A stretch of 14,473 nucleotides of DNA from Deltaproteobacteria bacterium (lineage in GTDB: Bacteria; Desulfobacterota; Binatia; Binatales; Binataceae): assembly GCA_021780585.1 (NCBI GenBank), contig JAJXYM010000420.1:1-14473 (forward strand). The letters run 5' to 3'. The translations under genes were made by a program, and so were the position numbers. How positions within the stretch are numbered: the first letter of the stretch is position 1; the number at the start of each line of letters is the position of its first letter. This document shows positions 1-6,358 of this stretch, in pieces. Below the pieces are notes generated by a model. It saw nothing but the letters and a program-made list of their open reading frames with translations. It searched no databases and was not told where the DNA came from.

Positions 1-372
1 GGAGTCGCCGCGCTCGAGCGGCTGATCGGCGAAGTCGCCAACGACGAACTGCGCCGGCTGCTCGCCACCTCGCGCGAGGACGAGGCCGCGACCGTCGCCG
101 CGCTGGACAAGCTGATTCGCGATCACGGCGGCGCGCCCTCGGCGAAAATCGGACCGTTCGCCGCCAAGGTCGCCGCGGCCGGCCCGCTCGTCGATCGGCT
201 CAAGCTGCTGATCCACGGCCAGGAGTGGGTCGCGCGCAAAGTCGAGGAGGCGCTGGCCCTTGCGCCGCCGCGCGGTCCAATCGCCGATCAATTACGCAAG
301 ATGGCCAACCGGCATCGGTTCGAGGTCGAATGGGGCCGCGCCGAACTGATCCGGATCATGAACACGCTCTGA
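1..372 (+). CDS. DUF6306-like helical-bundle protein, C-terminal part
   Basis: Frame 1 is open from the window edge to a TGA at 370-372, giving the last 123 residues of a protein whose start lies upstream. The peptide is rich in Ala, Leu, Arg and Glu and reads as several amphipathic helices. The run LRRLLATSREDEAATVAALD, a GGAPSAKIGPF loop, then LLIHGQEWVARKVEEAL resemble the pattern I recall for DUF6306, a ferritin-like bundle family with a conserved GQ-W-x-R-K helix. That match is from memory. The scattered Glu, Asp and His residues could bind metal, but a complete di-iron ligand set is not obvious. The acyl-CoA dehydrogenase starts 73 nt downstream on the same strand, so co-transcription is possible. 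Function is unknown. Coding status is well supported by uninterrupted reading and GC-rich third positions; the family name is tentative. Confidence 0.6.
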   Translation, partial: GVAALERLIGEVANDELRRLLATSREDEAATVAALDKLIRDHGGAPSAKIGPFAAKVAAAGPLVDRLKLLIHGQEWVARKVEEALALAPPRGPIADQLRKMANRHRFEVEWGRAELIRIMNTL

Positions 373-445
373 CCGTGCGGCCGGCGGCGCCACGAACGAT
401 CGAACGACGCCCCACGACGGCGATCCAGCGGGAGACGGTTTCGCG

Positions 446-1636
446 ATGGACCTAAGCTTCACCCCCGAACAGGAAGCGTTTCGCGCGCGCGTGCAAAAGT
501 TCCTGCGCGACAATCTGCCCGCCGGATGGGGCGCGCCGGGCTTTCGTCCGCATGGCCTCAACACGCTCGAATTCCTCAAGGACTGGCAGCGCCGGCTCTA
601 CCACGGCGGCTTTCTCGGGATGGCGTGGCCGACAGAGTTCGGCGGCCAGGGCGCGACGCAAATCGAGATGGCGATCTTCAACGAGGAGATCGCGCGCCTG
701 CGCGCCCCCGCGCCGCTCAACGTGCTGGGCCTCACGATGGCCGCGCCGACCATCATCACCTACGGCACGGACGAACAGAAAAAACGCTATCTGCCGAAAA
801 TCCTGAGTTGCGACGAAATCTGGTGCCAGGGTTTTTCCGAACCGAATTCAGGTTCCGACGTCGCCTCCCTGCGCACGCGGGCGGAATTGCGCGGCGACGA
901 ATTCATCGTCAACGGCCAGAAAGTATGGACCACGCTCGGCCACGTCGCCGATTGGTGCATGCTGCTGGTGCGCACCGATCCCGACGCCCCCAAGCATCGC
1001 GGCCTCAGCTACCTGCTCGTGGACATGAAAACCCCCGGCATCACGGTCAAGCCGCTGCGCCAGATGACCGGCGAATCCGAATTCAACGAGATGTTCTTCG
1101 AGGACGTCCACGTGCCGCGCGCCAATCTGCTCGGCGGCCTCAACGACGGATGGCGCGTCGCCACGACCACGCTGATGAACGAGCGCGGCACGGCGGCGCT
1201 GGCGGGCGTGATGCGCTATCGGATCATCTACGACGAAATCGTCGATCTGGCGCGCGCGACCATCCGCAACGGCGCTCCGGCGACGCAATATCCGGTAATT
1301 CGCCAGCAACTCGCGCAGTTTTTCGTCGAACTCGAAATGATGCGTTTCACCTCGTATCGCACCTTTTCGAAAATCCTCAAGGGCGGCAATCCCGGACCCG
1401 AAGGATCGGTCTCGAAGCTCGCGTGGTCGGAGCTGAACCAGCGGATGCAGGAATTCGTGATGGCGCTCGAGGGGCCGGCCAGCCAGCTTATGCGCGGCTC
1501 GGCGCACGCGGTCCAGAGCGGCCGCTGGCAGCATCATTTTCTGCGATCGCGGGCGAACACGATCGAGGGCGGAACTTCAGAGATTCAGCGCAATATCATC
1601 GCCGAGCGCGTCCTCGGCCTCCCCAAATCGCGCTGA
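446..1636 (+). CDS. Acyl-CoA dehydrogenase (FadE-type)
   Basis: A 396-residue flavoenzyme expected to catalyse FAD-dependent alpha,beta-dehydrogenation of an acyl-CoA thioester in the cytoplasm and pass electrons to an electron-transfer flavoprotein. The three-domain ACAD order is visible. An N-terminal helical domain runs over about residues 1-120. The beta domain carries the FAD/substrate signature WCQGFSEPNSGSDVASL at 126-142 and VWTTLGHVADW at 160-170. The C-terminal helical domain ends with IEGGTSEIQRNIIAERVLG. Glu374 of that EGGTSEIQ motif sits where MCAD-type enzymes have their catalytic base. Length is normal for the family. The ATG at 446 is preceded by a GGGAGA ribosome-binding site about 10 nt upstream and the protein begins MDLSFTPEQEAFR, a typical ACAD N-terminus. 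Substrate chain length cannot be told from sequence; long-chain, branched or steroid/terpenoid acyl-CoA are all possible. Confidence 0.95.
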   Translation: MDLSFTPEQEAFRARVQKFLRDNLPAGWGAPGFRPHGLNTLEFLKDWQRRLYHGGFLGMAWPTEFGGQGATQIEMAIFNEEIARLRAPAPLNVLGLTMAAPTIITYGTDEQKKRYLPKILSCDEIWCQGFSEPNSGSDVASLRTRAELRGDEFIVNGQKVWTTLGHVADWCMLLVRTDPDAPKHRGLSYLLVDMKTPGITVKPLRQMTGESEFNEMFFEDVHVPRANLLGGLNDGWRVATTTLMNERGTAALAGVMRYRIIYDEIVDLARATIRNGAPATQYPVIRQQLAQFFVELEMMRFTSYRTFSKILKGGNPGPEGSVSKLAWSELNQRMQEFVMALEGPASQLMRGSAHAVQSGRWQHHFLRSRANTIEGGTSEIQRNIIAERVLGLPKSR

Positions 1637-1705
1637 ACGCCTCGCCCGCACGGAAACGCTTACGCCGCGGTCCATCTGCCCAGGGAAAAACGGCTCGAGA
1701 GGAAA

Positions 1706-2053
1706 TTGGCGAAGTCGGCTAAACGGAACGGTGTCGGAGGCGGCTTTCTTTTCGAAATCTCAACCCCGATCGGGTTTTCGGTAAGATGCACCGCCGCATA
1801 CTGGGAGTTCATCGCGACCCAAAAGCATCCGGTAATGGCGGGACAGGAGCGAGAAGTCGAACAGACTCTTGGCAATCCTGACGAAGTCCGGCGCAGCCGC
1901 ACGGCCAACGACGTTTTCCTCTTTTATCGGGGCGGTCCGTTGCGCTGGATTTGCGCGGTTGCTCGGCGTCAAAATGGTGAAGGTTTTCTCATCACCGCCT
2001 ACCCAACGGACGCGATCAAGGCGGGAGCGCGTGTATGGACAAAATCAGAGTGA
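1706..2053 (+). CDS. Small toxin-like (DUF4258/PBECR-type) protein
   Basis: A 115-residue protein. The core from about residue 17 to 110 holds FEISTPIGFSVRCTAAYWEF, a conserved-looking KHPVM, then VEQTLGNPDEVRRS, DVFLFYR and NGEGFLITAYPTDAIKAG. I recall this architecture from small proteins annotated as DUF4258-like or phage-type barnase/RelE-like putative nucleases, often next to DUF2283 genes. The family name is from memory. The downstream DUF2283 gene overlaps it by 19 nt, so the two are probably translated together as a unit. The start is uncertain: the listed start is a TTG, with GAGAGG only 3-4 nt before it, and no ATG or GTG precedes the conserved part. An in-frame CTG at 1676 is an alternative. 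A toxin or RNase role is inference only. Confidence 0.7.
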   Translation: MAKSAKRNGVGGGFLFEISTPIGFSVRCTAAYWEFIATQKHPVMAGQEREVEQTLGNPDEVRRSRTANDVFLFYRGGPLRWICAVARRQNGEGFLITAYPTDAIKAGARVWTKSE

Positions 2054-2253
2054 TCCACGATCTTGCCGGCCACACCCTCACGGTATGGTTCGACGATCCG
2101 GCCAAGGAAAGCGTTTGCGAGGAGACCGCCGACGAAGTGGTTCTGATGAAAGACGCCGGCGGCAGAGTAATCGGCTTTGAATTGCTGAACTATCGGCCGG
2201 CCGACGACGCGGCGGGCCTTACCGTCGAAACCATCGTCCGCCCCGAATCGTGA
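2035..2253 (+). CDS. DUF2283 family protein (possible antitoxin partner)
   Basis: A 72-residue acidic protein with the DUF2283 pattern: an N-terminal beta strand pair, an ETADEVVLMKDAGGRVIGFE core and ELLNYRP following. Length is usual for the family. The ATG at 2035 has a GGAG element about 7 nt upstream and lies inside the 3' end of the preceding gene, overlapping it by 19 nt. DUF2283 proteins are commonly found beside small DUF4258-type genes, and the pair has the size and overlap typical of toxin-antitoxin cassettes; an antitoxin role is inferred from that context. No DNA-binding motif is visible. Confidence 0.85.
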   Translation: MDKIRVIHDLAGHTLTVWFDDPAKESVCEETADEVVLMKDAGGRVIGFELLNYRPADDAAGLTVETIVRPES

Positions 2254-2305
2254 TTCGGCGTGAAAACTGCCATAGCGGACGCGGCGAGGAAAGAGGATTT
2301 CAACG

Positions 2306-3025
2306 ATGCCGGTGTTCGAGCGTGACGAAATTGCGATTTATTACGAGGAATTCGGAGCGGGCTATCCGCTGTTGCTGTTCGCGCCGGGCGGGATGCGGTC
2401 GAGCATCGACTTCTGGCATAAGAGCCCGTTCGACCCAACCAGGGAATTCGCCAACAACTTCCGGGTAATCGCGATGGATCAGCGGAACGCGGGCCGCTCG
2501 CGCGCGCCGATTTCCGCGAACGACGGCTGGGACAGCTACGCCGCCGACCATCTCGCCCTGCTGGACCATCTCAAGATTGACCGCTGCCACGTGATGGGCG
2601 GATGCATCGGCTCATCGTATTGTTTCGGCGTGATCAAGGCGGCGCGGGCGCGCATCAGCGCGGCGGTGCTGCAAAATCCGATCGGCCTGCACGAAAATCG
2701 CGCGGCGTTTTACGAGATGTTCGACGGTTGGGCGAAGGACTTGAAGCGCGAGCGCCCGGACCTTGACGAGGCGGCGCTGGCGAGCTTTCGCGAGCGGATG
2801 TACGGGGGAGATTTCGTCTTTACGGTGGAGCGGGATTTCGTGAGCGGTTGCCGCACGCCGATGCTGGTGCTGGCGGGCGACGACCTTTATCATCCGGCGC
2901 CAATATCGCGTGAAATCGCCGCGCTGGCGCCCCACGCCGAGATGATCGACCGATGGAAGACGCCGGACGCGGTCGAAGCCGCGGTCGCCCGCACGCGCGC
3001 CTTCCTCCTCGCGCATCGCGATTGA
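2306..3025 (+). CDS. Alpha/beta hydrolase with Cys at the nucleophile position
   Basis: A 239-residue alpha/beta-hydrolase fold protein. LLLFAPGGM (residues 22-30) is the oxyanion-hole strand and loop. FRVIAMDQRNAGRS (52-65) is the strand and turn before helix B. The nucleophile elbow reads VMGGCIGSSY, placing Cys100 where most relatives have Ser. PMLVLAGDDLYHP (185-197) gives the acid strand with Asp192/Asp193. The usual GxxH catalytic histidine loop near the C-terminus is absent: that segment reads MIDRWKTPDA. His196 and His210 are the nearest candidates. I recall close relatives that also have Cys and an (E/D)RWK(E/T)P segment, so this is probably a family trait. The ATG has AAGAGGA 8 nt upstream. 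The substrate is unknown. The gene converges on the TadE-like gene downstream. Confidence 0.88.
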   Translation: MPVFERDEIAIYYEEFGAGYPLLLFAPGGMRSSIDFWHKSPFDPTREFANNFRVIAMDQRNAGRSRAPISANDGWDSYAADHLALLDHLKIDRCHVMGGCIGSSYCFGVIKAARARISAAVLQNPIGLHENRAAFYEMFDGWAKDLKRERPDLDEAALASFRERMYGGDFVFTVERDFVSGCRTPMLVLAGDDLYHPAPISREIAALAPHAEMIDRWKTPDAVEAAVARTRAFLLAHRD

Positions 3026-3040
3026 CCTCGCCGCGCCGTC

Positions 3041-3075
3041 GAACCCGTCCGCCGCGGCTCGCTCGCGGCGGGTTC
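3041..3075. terminator. Hairpin between convergent genes
   Basis: GAACCCG-(TCCG bulge)-CCGCG can pair with CGCGGCGGGTTC, giving a GC-rich bulged stem of about 12 bp in the 74-nt gap between the convergent alpha/beta hydrolase and TadE-like genes. There is no T-tract on either side. A bidirectional or Rho-assisted terminator is an inference from location and pairing. Confidence 0.4.
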
Positions 3076-3099
3076 GCACGGGAGGGCCGCGCGCGATCA

Positions 3100-3558
3100 T
3101 CAATACGTAATCACGGATGCGGCGGAACTGGAGAGCGTAATCGCGCCGAGCTTCGAGAACGGCGGCGGGAAACTATGATTGTACGACACCGCGACCGTCA
3201 CCGTGCTGCCGGGAATCTCTTTTGCCGACGACCAGGTCGGCGTCACCGTCAGGTTGGCGCTATCCATGCCGTTGACCAGCGTCAATACATAGCTCTGGAC
3301 GTCGCTGGACGACGCCGTCGCGCCGCTGGTCGAGCCGTGGACCATCGCCCAGCGCGCGCCGTTAGCCGCCGCGTACGACACCATGTAGTAGTCGTACATC
3401 AGCAGGCTCGCTTCCATGACCGCGAACATGAAAAGGAGCAGCGGCAACGCCGCCATCGCGAATTCCACCGCCGTCTGCCCGCGGCCCCATCGGCGCGCCG
3501 CGCGCCGGAAGCGGCGGGCTTTAGCGCGCCTATCCGGGCGTATGATCGATTTTCTCAT
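3100..3558 (-). CDS. TadE-like pilus-assembly pseudopilin (second copy)
   Basis: A 152-residue TadE-like protein. The N-terminus is strongly basic (MRKSIIRPDRRAKARRFRRA), followed by GRGQTAVEFAMAALPLLLFM and one transmembrane helix to about residue 58. Gly27-Gln28 with Glu32-Phe33 fits the G/xxxxE[YF] motif cleaved by Tad-system prepilin peptidases. The rest is a Ser/Thr-rich extracytoplasmic part with beta strands near the end (GSTVTVAVSYNHSF). The start chosen is the ATG at 3556-3558, which overlaps the stop of the upstream TadE-like gene by 4 nt (ATGA); the reading frame extends further upstream but only inside that gene. It is last in a three-gene coupled unit. Minor pseudopilins of this type help assemble or anchor Flp-type pili at the membrane, but no Flp pilin or Tad ATPase is in this window. 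Confidence 0.88.
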   Translation of the reverse strand: MRKSIIRPDRRAKARRFRRAARRWGRGQTAVEFAMAALPLLLFMFAVMEASLLMYDYYMVSYAAANGARWAMVHGSTSGATASSSDVQSYVLTLVNGMDSANLTVTPTWSSAKEIPGSTVTVAVSYNHSFPPPFSKLGAITLSSSAASVITY

Positions 3559-4031
3559 TTTACCGGCATCTGCGCCGACGCCGAGAGATTCACCGTCGCC
3601 GGCAGGCCGAGCGCTCCGCCGATCGGCGGATTGATCGCGGCTCCGGTCGTGACCTTCACGTAAAGCTGGCCGCTGCACGAATTCGCCGGCGAGGTGCAGC
3701 CGATATTCGACCCCGCCGGACAGCATACGCTGGTCGCGCTCGCGGTCACGCCGCTTAAATTCGTGACGCTCTGTTCCGCGATATTGTCCATGCCGGCGTA
3801 GTCGCCCGCCGTAATCGGGCTTTGTGCGCCGTATTCGGCGCCGGCGCGGGCGGCGAAACTCAATTCGATCTTGGCGAAGATTACCGCGCCGAAATCGCAT
3901 GCCGCGAGCAGCATCAGCGCCAGCGCCGGCGCCGCGAAGGCCAGCTCGACGGCGCTCTGCCCGCGGCGCCATCGGCGCGCCACGCGTCCGCCCGCCGATG
4001 GGCTTTGGCGAATTTGCCCCGCCATTATCAT
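3555..4031 (-). CDS. TadE-like pilus-assembly pseudopilin (first copy)
   Basis: A 158-residue TadE-like protein with WRRGQSAVELAFAAPALALM at residues 21-40. Gly24-Gln25 and Glu29 reproduce the Tad prepilin cleavage pattern, and a single hydrophobic helix follows. The outer part carries five Cys, four of them between about residues 100 and 120 (SVCCPAGS, IGCTSP, NSCSG), suggesting disulfides, which the sister protein lacks. The ATG at 4029-4031 overlaps the TadG-like stop by 4 nt; a second ATG two codons later is also possible. Its own stop overlaps the next TadE-like start by 4 nt. The two TadE-like proteins share only the N-terminal motif and helix, so they are probably non-redundant parts of one complex. 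Confidence 0.88.
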   Translation of the reverse strand: MIMAGQIRQSPSAGGRVARRWRRGQSAVELAFAAPALALMLLAACDFGAVIFAKIELSFAARAGAEYGAQSPITAGDYAGMDNIAEQSVTNLSGVTASATSVCCPAGSNIGCTSPANSCSGQLYVKVTTGAAINPPIGGALGLPATVNLSASAQMPVK

Positions 4032-5710
4032 TCGACCAGCGCCGTCTGCTTGATCGGCGGCCCATCCTGCAGGCTGGTGTAATTGGCGTTGACCGTCAGC
4101 GCGCCGGCGTTATCGACGATATCGTAGCCGACGATCAGCGAATAGGCGTTGACCCATCCGCCATTGATAGTCACGCGCGCGTCCGGCATATACAGCGCTC
4201 CGTTCAGCGTCACGTTCGCGCCGGTATTGATATAGGCGGCCGCGCTGTTCGTGCGGGACTGATAAATCAGGATCGCCTCGTACGCGCCCGAGGTCGGCGC
4301 GCTGAGATTGAGGATCGCCGAGCTGTTCTCGGTAAACGTGCCCTGGTCGAAGTAGAGCGTGACGTAGGTCGGGGTTCCGCCCGCCGTCTGGCTCTGGATT
4401 GTGCCGTTCGTGTCGTCGATCACGTTGCCGTCGAAGTAATAGGTTCCGTCGCCGGCGAGATTGATCACGGCGCCGCCGCCGTTGACGTTGATTCCGCCGC
4501 CGTAATAGCCGGGGCTGAGATCCGCGGTCACGCCGGAATTTACGTTGATCCCGTTGTTGAAATAGTACGACCCGGAGCCGCCGCAATTGAACGTGCCGCT
4601 GTTGAGATTCACGCCGCCGCCGAAATAGTAGGAGCCGGAGCCGTTAAGATTCACCGACCCCTGCGTATTCATGCCGTTGGGGAAATAGTAAATCGCGGCG
4701 CCGGAGCCGTTCATCGCGGCGACCGCGCCGTTGAAATTCACGCCGCCGGTGAAATAGTAACTCCCGCCTCCCGTCAGATTCAGTTGGCTATTGCCGTTGA
4801 GCGTCGCGCCCTGAATAACGTAGTTGCCGGAGTCGTTGAGATTCAGCGTGCCGCCGTTGAGCGTCACGTTGTAGCATCCGGGACCGTAACTGGCCGCGCC
4901 GCCGTTGACGGTGACGTTCTGCGCGCCCGCGCAGTAGCTCGACGGCGCGTTCGGCGCGCTCGGCCGGACCGGCACGGTGCGGGGCGAAAACGGATCGCTG
5001 AAGCTGGCGATGCCGGTAATCGGCGTGGGCGAGACCGCGCCGTGAATCAGCGTTCCGCCGACCACGCCGATTCCGCCGACGGCCGAGACCGAAGCGCCGG
5101 AATTGACGTTGAAGGCGGTCGAGCTGTTGGAATTGACCATGATTCCGCAACTGCTGTCGATCGCGCCGCTGTTGTCGAGGAACGACTGGCTGCCGGTCGG
5201 ATCGAGCGCGTAGATGCAGCCCGCCGGCGCGGGGATCGCCACGGCGCGCGCGGAAACCGGAATCGCGGCGAATTGCGGCATCACCCGCAGGAAGTAGGTC
5301 GGCTGGGTCTGCGCGACGATCACTTCGACGGCGCCCGGGACGCCGGTATGCGTTCCGGAAACCGGCGGATCGTTGACCGTCACGCTCACGTTGTAGGAAT
5401 TGGCGGTCGTTCCCGCACCGTCGGTGAAGCCGTTGGCGGTGGTCGCGGCCCTGGCGGCGTCCGGCGCGGTGGCGAGGCCGCTCAGCAGGGCGTCGGCCCC
5501 GGCGAGCGCGCCGGCGTCCGCGGCCGATTGCATCCGCAGGCGCGCCACCCAGAGCAAGCCAACGTCGGTCGCCAGCCCGACGAAGGCGATCAGCACGACG
5601 ATCGCGACGGCGACCAGGATCATCACCTGGCCGCGCGAACGTGCGCGCCGCAAGCGCTTCGGCGGCGCGGCCGGACATTCAAAATCGCGATATGGTTCGC
5701 GTATGCGCAC
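4028..5710 (-). CDS. TadG-like protein with Gly/Asn-rich Tyr-Tyr repeat domain
   Basis: About 560 residues from the GTG at 5710. Basic SRGQVMILVAVA leads into a transmembrane helix (about 29-53), then LLWVARLRMQSAADAGALAG, the Putative Flp pilus-assembly TadE/G-like signature. Next is a region with CIYALDP and SSCGIMVNS, whose two Cys may bond. A long Gly/Asn/Ser-rich part follows, with a Tyr-Tyr pair recurring about every 21 residues, then a beta-rich end containing TLNGALYMPDARVTINGG. The protein should be anchored in the inner membrane with its bulk outside; the repeats look like a beta-solenoid. The start is uncertain: the frame stays open to about 6010. GTG 5710 gives a basic leader, and TTG 5653 is an alternative. 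It leads a unit coupled to two TadE-like genes. No von Willebrand-type domain is recognisable, unlike many TadG proteins. Confidence 0.85.
   Translation of the reverse strand: MRIREPYRDFECPAAPPKRLRRARSRGQVMILVAVAIVVLIAFVGLATDVGLLWVARLRMQSAADAGALAGADALLSGLATAPDAARAATTANGFTDGAGTTANSYNVSVTVNDPPVSGTHTGVPGAVEVIVAQTQPTYFLRVMPQFAAIPVSARAVAIPAPAGCIYALDPTGSQSFLDNSGAIDSSCGIMVNSNSSTAFNVNSGASVSAVGGIGVVGGTLIHGAVSPTPITGIASFSDPFSPRTVPVRPSAPNAPSSYCAGAQNVTVNGGAASYGPGCYNVTLNGGTLNLNDSGNYVIQGATLNGNSQLNLTGGGSYYFTGGVNFNGAVAAMNGSGAAIYYFPNGMNTQGSVNLNGSGSYYFGGGVNLNSGTFNCGGSGSYYFNNGINVNSGVTADLSPGYYGGGINVNGGGAVINLAGDGTYYFDGNVIDDTNGTIQSQTAGGTPTYVTLYFDQGTFTENSSAILNLSAPTSGAYEAILIYQSRTNSAAAYINTGANVTLNGALYMPDARVTINGGWVNAYSLIVGYDIVDNAGALTVNANYTSLQDGPPIKQTALVE
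4378..4759 (-). repeat. In-gene coding repeat, Tyr-Tyr unit about 21 residues long
   Basis: Inside the TadG-like gene, Tyr-Tyr pairs begin at residues 318, 341, 361, 382, 402 and 424 (numbering from GTG 5710), spacings of 23, 20, 21, 20 and 22. Typical unit: YYFGGGVNLNSGTF followed by a GGSGS turn. Five of the six pairs are YYF; one is YYG. At DNA level the units share a GAAATAGTA-like core on the plus strand but are otherwise diverged, so this is an old protein repeat under selection rather than a recent DNA expansion. Confidence 0.75.
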
Positions 5711-5962
5711 GGGGTTAACCGATCGCTCCGCCGGCCTTCGCTGGCGGCGGCCGCGCCTCTTCGATCGAGCAAGGAATGAGCCGTCCTTAACCGCGTTGAG
5801 CTGCGCTATTCCAGCCACTTGAATGTCAGCGCCGGCCGACTGTGGCATCGCTGCTACGGCCATGGCGGATTGCTCGATCCGCCCGGCCGGGCGCCGAGAC
5901 GGACGCCGCCGGAAGTTCTCCGGCCGCTCGCGAGACGGACCCGGCCGCGCCCGATAGTGCGA

Positions 5963-5997
5963 GTCGCTCGTCAGTTCCTGACGGAAGTTCGCGCGAC
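5963..5997 (+). repeat. 35-bp direct repeat, copy 1
   Basis: This segment shares most positions with 6359-6393. Both contain CGCTCGTCA, then a T-rich stretch, then GGAAGTTCGCGCGAC. The copies lie at the two edges of the palindrome/tandem-repeat cluster, like borders of an inserted or amplified block. Confidence 0.6.
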
Positions 5998-6003
5998 GAT
6001 TAC

Positions 6004-6033
6004 CCGTCACCCTCGGGCTTGACCCGAGGGTCC
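6004..6033 (+). repeat. 30-bp palindromic interspersed repeat, copy 1
   Basis: CCGTC followed by arms ACCCTCGGG (6009-6017) and CCCGAGGGT (6023-6031) around a CTTGA loop. It belongs to the dispersed family whose translation gives strings such as LDPRVKP, well known in alphaproteobacterial genomes. The copy at 6327-6356 has the same arms. Confidence 0.8.
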
Positions 6034-6047
6034 GTGCCGGATGTTAT

Positions 6048-6077
6048 GGATTGCCGGGTCAAGCCCGGCAATGACGG
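6048..6077 (-). repeat. 30-bp palindromic interspersed repeat, copy 2 (inverted)
   Basis: Arms ATTGCCGGG (6050-6058) and CCCGGCAAT (6064-6072) around TCAAG, followed by GACGG. In reverse complement it aligns with copy 1 end to end: same CCGTC lead, same CTTGA loop, with four arm bases changed and all four partners changed to match. Confidence 0.8.
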
Positions 6078-6119
6078 AAAACCGCAATCGCCGATCGGCT
6101 CTTTCCGGCGCATCGCGAT

Positions 6120-6149
6120 GGATTGCTGGGTCAAGCCCGGCAATGACGG
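6120..6149 (-). repeat. 30-bp palindromic interspersed repeat, copy 3 (inverted)
   Basis: Same as copy 2 except one arm base: ATTGCTGGG (6122-6130) pairs with CCCGGCAAT (6136-6144) through one G-T wobble. Flanked by the same GG before and GACGG after. Confidence 0.8.
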
Positions 6150-6187
6150 AAGCGGCGGTGCGGCGCGCATGCCGTCGCCCCCCCACC

Positions 6188-6317
6188 GGGCGATTCTTTT
6201 CCGTCGTCCATCAGGCGATTCCTTTCCGTCCGTCCCCCGGGCCGAATCCTTTCCGTCGTTCCCCAGGCGAATCCTTCCCGTCCGTCCACCGGGGCGAATC
6301 CTTCCCGTCGCAGTGGC
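6188..6317 (+). repeat. 26-bp tandem repeat, about five units
   Basis: Units begin at about 6188, 6214, 6240, 6266 and 6292. Each has a GGCGA(A/T)TC start, a CTT(T/C)CCGTC core and a C-rich end. Units 1 and 3 read CCGTCGT and end in CA; units 2 and 4 read CCGTCCGTCC and end in CG. The array therefore has a 52-bp higher-order period. Unit 5 begins like unit 1 and decays after CCGTCG. The 26-bp period is not a multiple of three, so the array is not a coding repeat. Confidence 0.75.
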
Positions 6318-6326
6318 GCCTCCTTC

Positions 6327-6356
6327 CTGTCACCCTCGGGCTTGACCCGAGGGTCC
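6327..6356 (+). repeat. 30-bp palindromic interspersed repeat, copy 4
   Basis: Arms ACCCTCGGG (6332-6340) and CCCGAGGGT (6346-6354) around CTTGA, the same arms as copy 1 with one base changed in the lead (CTGTC for CCGTC). It lies just past the stop codon of pqqE, so on the minus strand it could form a hairpin at the end of the pqq transcript. Confidence 0.8.
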
Positions 6357-6358
6357 AC

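Noticed and set aside
848..1537. A 229-codon minus-strand frame inside the acyl-CoA dehydrogenase gene.
   Set aside because: It is antisense to a full set of ACAD motifs, and its composition is that of a codon shadow.
3824..5779. A 651-codon plus-strand open frame opposite the TadG-like and TadE-like genes.
   Set aside because: Its product is Arg/Ala/Val/Asp-rich with no domain, and the minus strand carries clear membrane helices, signature motifs and coupled starts. High-GC coding DNA often leaves the opposite strand free of stops.
5780..5835. A tRNA-like stretch on the minus strand (AATAGCGCAGCTCAACGCGG).
   Set aside because: It recalls a D-arm, but no acceptor stem, anticodon arm or T-loop motif can be folded around it.
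6004..6356. CRISPR array.
   Set aside because: Repeats are few, in mixed orientation, and unevenly spaced (44, 72 and 207 nt between starts), with no cas genes; the 26-bp units are contiguous without spacers.
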